Shown here: positions 51,972-53,570 of the stretch, one piece after another
How the letters are laid out: each line of letters begins with the position of its first letter
Position numbering within the stretch: position 1 is the stretch's first letter
Assembly: GCA_009377815.1 (NCBI GenBank)
Contig: WHTI01000007.1
Coordinates: forward strand, 1 to 53,570
Origin: Actinomycetota bacterium
GTDB lineage: Bacteria; Actinomycetota; CADDZG01; WHSQ01
Direction: 5' to 3'
DNA length: 53,570 nucleotides
The notes under the pieces: generated by a model
Database searches by the model: none
Seen by the model: only the letters and a program-made list of their open reading frames with translations
Told to the model about the DNA's origin: nothing
Translations under genes and position numbers: made by a program

Positions 51972-52685
51972 TTACTGGCTGAAGGGCTCGCACGCCTTGC
52001 CCGTATCGATCCCCGCTCCGCCCTTGCAGATATCTGTGTTGGTTCCGCCGTTCAGGATGTCCTTGCCGCCGTCGCCCTTGAGCGTGTCCTTGCCGGCATT
52101 CCCCCTCAGCTTGTCCTTGCCGGCGCCCCCGTAGATGGAGTCGCGACCGTTCATGCCGTAGAGGATGTCGTCGCCGGTATCACCGAAAAGGGTGTCGCTG
52201 CCATCGAAGCCGTAAAGGGCATCGTCTCCGGGGCCACCGGCGAGGAAGTCACTGAGAGCTCCCCCGTCGAGGACGTCGTTTCCGTCGAGTCCATCGAGGT
52301 GGTCGGCGCCCTTGCCCCCGTCGAGGTAGTCGAGGCCGCGGCCTCCGTAGAGGTAGTCAGTACCGGATCCACCGGTGAGGTAGTCAGCGCCGCCACCGCC
52401 ACAGATAACGTCGTCGCCTCCGAGGCCGTCGATGCTGTCGGCGCCTCCGAGTCCGTTGATCACATCGTTGCCGGACGTACCGGTGATCGAGTCGGGCCCC
52501 GAGGTGCTGGGGGTGCTTTGAGTGCCGGTAAGGGCCTGGCCTCCGCAGGTAGGCGCGGCCTCCCCGGGTGGGATGGCGGCCATAAGGCTGATCCCCAAGG
52601 CGACCAACACGAAGGAAACCTTCTGACTACAAGGAGTAACCGGATCCGGAAGGGCGCGGATCGACTCTCCTCTGAGCATCTTCAT
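51972..52685 (-). CDS. Secreted RTX-type calcium-binding repeat protein 2
   Basis: A 237-residue relative of the previous protein, 50 bases upstream of it. The signal peptide contains VSFVLVALGISLMAA. A short CGGQ linker leads to about 18 half-turn repeats (NGLGGADSI, CGGGGADYL, DGGKGADHL, FGDTGDDIL, YGGAGKDKL, NGGTNTDIC) and a C-terminal disulfide cap (CKGGAGIDTGKACE). The whole mature protein is a beta-roll. Together the pair may act as surface or matrix calcium-binding proteins; there is no toxin or protease domain. Confidence 0.86.
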   Translation of the reverse strand: MKMLRGESIRALPDPVTPCSQKVSFVLVALGISLMAAIPPGEAAPTCGGQALTGTQSTPSTSGPDSITGTSGNDVINGLGGADSIDGLGGDDVICGGGGADYLTGGSGTDYLYGGRGLDYLDGGKGADHLDGLDGNDVLDGGALSDFLAGGPGDDALYGFDGSDTLFGDTGDDILYGMNGRDSIYGGAGKDKLRGNAGKDTLKGDGGKDILNGGTNTDICKGGAGIDTGKACEPFSQ

Positions 52686-52765
52686 ATATCCGCCCCTTGC
52701 TCTTGATTAACTAACGCGAACGCTACAGCGATGCCGGAGCCGTGCATAGGGCGTTGGGGGGCGAC

Positions 52766-53200
52766 TCTGGTTTCCCCTCGCGGAGCTCATTCTGTCGGGA
52801 ACAAAGACGGTGGAGGTCCGTAGGGTCGTCCCGCGCGGCGCTAGACCTGGAAGTCTGGTCCTTATTTACGCGTCATCACCGGAGAAGGCTCTGTGGGGTA
52901 TCTGTTTCATCGAGCATGTTTCGACGGGCCGTCCTGAGACGGTCTGGCGCAAACTCGGGAAGAAGACCGGACTGAAAAAAAGGGACTTCCTTGCCTATCT
53001 GATGGGCGCGGACAAGGCGGTGGCTTCATGTGACCAAACCAATCGAGTTCGCTCGCCCAATTCCGCTATCCGACATCAGAAGGACATGGAACGAATTCCA
53101 GCCCCCACAGAGCTTCTCCTATGTGGCTCTATCCAAAGTAGAGGAACTGGCGAGTGGCGCAACGCTGACACAAGCGGCATTCCCTGGCGCTGCTGGCTAA
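52766..53200 (+). pseudogene. ASCH/PUA-like domain protein, frameshifted
   Basis: One frame reads LAELILSGTKTVEVRRVVPR, then PGSLVLIYASSPEKALWG and GKKTGLKKRDFLAYLMGADK, as in ASCH-fold predicted RNA-binding regulators. Near 53025 the continuation moves to another frame: HVTKPIEFARPIPLSDIRRT, then PPQSFSYVALSKVEELASG and a stop at 53200. The N-terminal methionine is missing and the first residues look decayed. A single indel could also be an assembly error. Confidence 0.7.
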
Positions 53201-53307
53201 CGAATCTAGACACAACAAGATCGAGTGGGAAATCGGAGGCTCGGGCGCGTTCCCACGAGGGCCAGCGTGAGAAGTCTACCGACGACACCCTGGAAGCAGG
53301 AGAAGCA

Positions 53308-53337
53308 CGGCGTGAGGCGAATGCTCCCCTCACGCCG
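53308..53337. terminator. 10-bp stem hairpin upstream of the last gene
   Basis: CGGCGTGAGG (53308-53317) pairs perfectly with CCTCACGCCG (53328-53337) across a 10-base loop and is followed by AAGCTCTTTCTCC. It may terminate transcription from the left or shape the leader of the following gene. Confidence 0.5.
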
Positions 53338-53363
53338 AAGCTCTTTCTCCAGGAGGTTGCAGG

Positions 53364-53570
53364 ATGATCAGGCTCAGGAACACACTTGCCATCGCGGTCG
53401 TCGCGATGATGGCTCTGGCCGGGACCGCTCTGGCGGACTTCAGCCCACAGTTCAGCCTCGATGTCTCGAACAAGAAGGTGAAGGGGCATCCCGCGTTCGA
53501 TATCCACCTCGAGTTCGATGCCGAGGATGAGGAGATCGGCAACTTCATCATGCTGCTACCGAAGGGCTAC
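53364..53570 (+). CDS. Secreted protein, N-terminal part only
   Basis: ATG 53364 has CCAGGAGG nine bases upstream. The first 69 residues include a Sec signal peptide (RLRNTLAIAVVAMMALAGTA, then LA before DFSPQ) and a beta-strand-rich start (FSPQFSLDVSNKKVKGHPAF). The pattern fits a secreted protein with immunoglobulin-like domains, but the gene runs off the right edge. No function assigned. Confidence 0.75.
   Translation, partial: MIRLRNTLAIAVVAMMALAGTALADFSPQFSLDVSNKKVKGHPAFDIHLEFDAEDEEIGNFIMLLPKGY

Overview
The window is high-GC DNA from a bacterium, most likely a member of the Actinomycetota and probably a poorly characterised lineage. The clues are GC-rich codon use with frequent GTG and TTG starts, genes that appear leaderless, a twin-arginine lipoprotein of the dimethylformamidase type, an FmdB zinc-ribbon gene and an actinobacterial style of transposase and integrase. 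I could not run searches, so family names come from motifs read in the sequence.

Region 1 (1 to about 15.6 kb) looks like ordinary chromosome. It holds the N-terminus of a membrane sensor-like protein; fmdB-like, 5'-methylthioadenosine phosphorylase and undecaprenyl-diphosphatase genes on the plus strand; a minus-strand run of inositol monophosphatase, O-methyltransferase, ABC exporter and short-chain dehydrogenase; a Tat-exported dimethylformamidase-like protein; a two-gene DNA alkylation-repair operon (AlkZ-like glycosylase plus Tag); a LOG-type nucleotide phosphoribohydrolase; a flavin/PPOX-fold protein; and lipoproteins. It ends where a TolB-like beta-propeller lipoprotein gene is cut by an IS481 relic.

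Region 2 (about 16 to 46 kb) is accessory DNA starting beside a tRNA-Arg(CCT). It begins with a trio made of a DDE-transposase-like protein, a tyrosine-recombinase-like protein that has lost its catalytic residues, and a small divergent HTH protein. Then comes a graveyard of IS30, IS3, ISL3, IS256 and other transposase fragments. Between them lies a lower-GC catabolic cassette: an M29/NicX-like metalloenzyme, GntR regulator, MaoC hydratase, acyl-CoA dehydrogenase, CaiB-type CoA transferase, a carbohydrate-type ABC importer with its binding protein, and hydantoinase/oxoprolinase A and B subunits. Similar short palindromes lie before the regulator, the importer and the hydantoinase operon, which suggests one GntR regulon taking up and degrading an unidentified amide or lactam.

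From 37.8 to 43 kb lies a group of unusual nuclease-like genes: an RNase H-HNH fusion, a HEPN-sigma70 region 4 fusion, a protein with a HEPN-type motif, and a PD-(D/E)XK-like nuclease. This looks like a defence island and holds the most novel architectures. From 44.8 to 46.2 kb there are only broken genes, including a truncated integrase.

Region 3 (46.5 to 50.2 kb) is a compact operon of an AAA+ ATPase, a large subtilisin-like protease and a 51-residue basic protein. The first two resemble reported ATPase/subtilase anti-phage pairs; the third is so short it is easily missed. The rest (50.2 to 53.6 kb) has a sugar-ABC ATPase fragment, two secreted RTX-type calcium-binding repeat proteins, a frameshifted ASCH/PUA-like gene and the start of a secreted protein.
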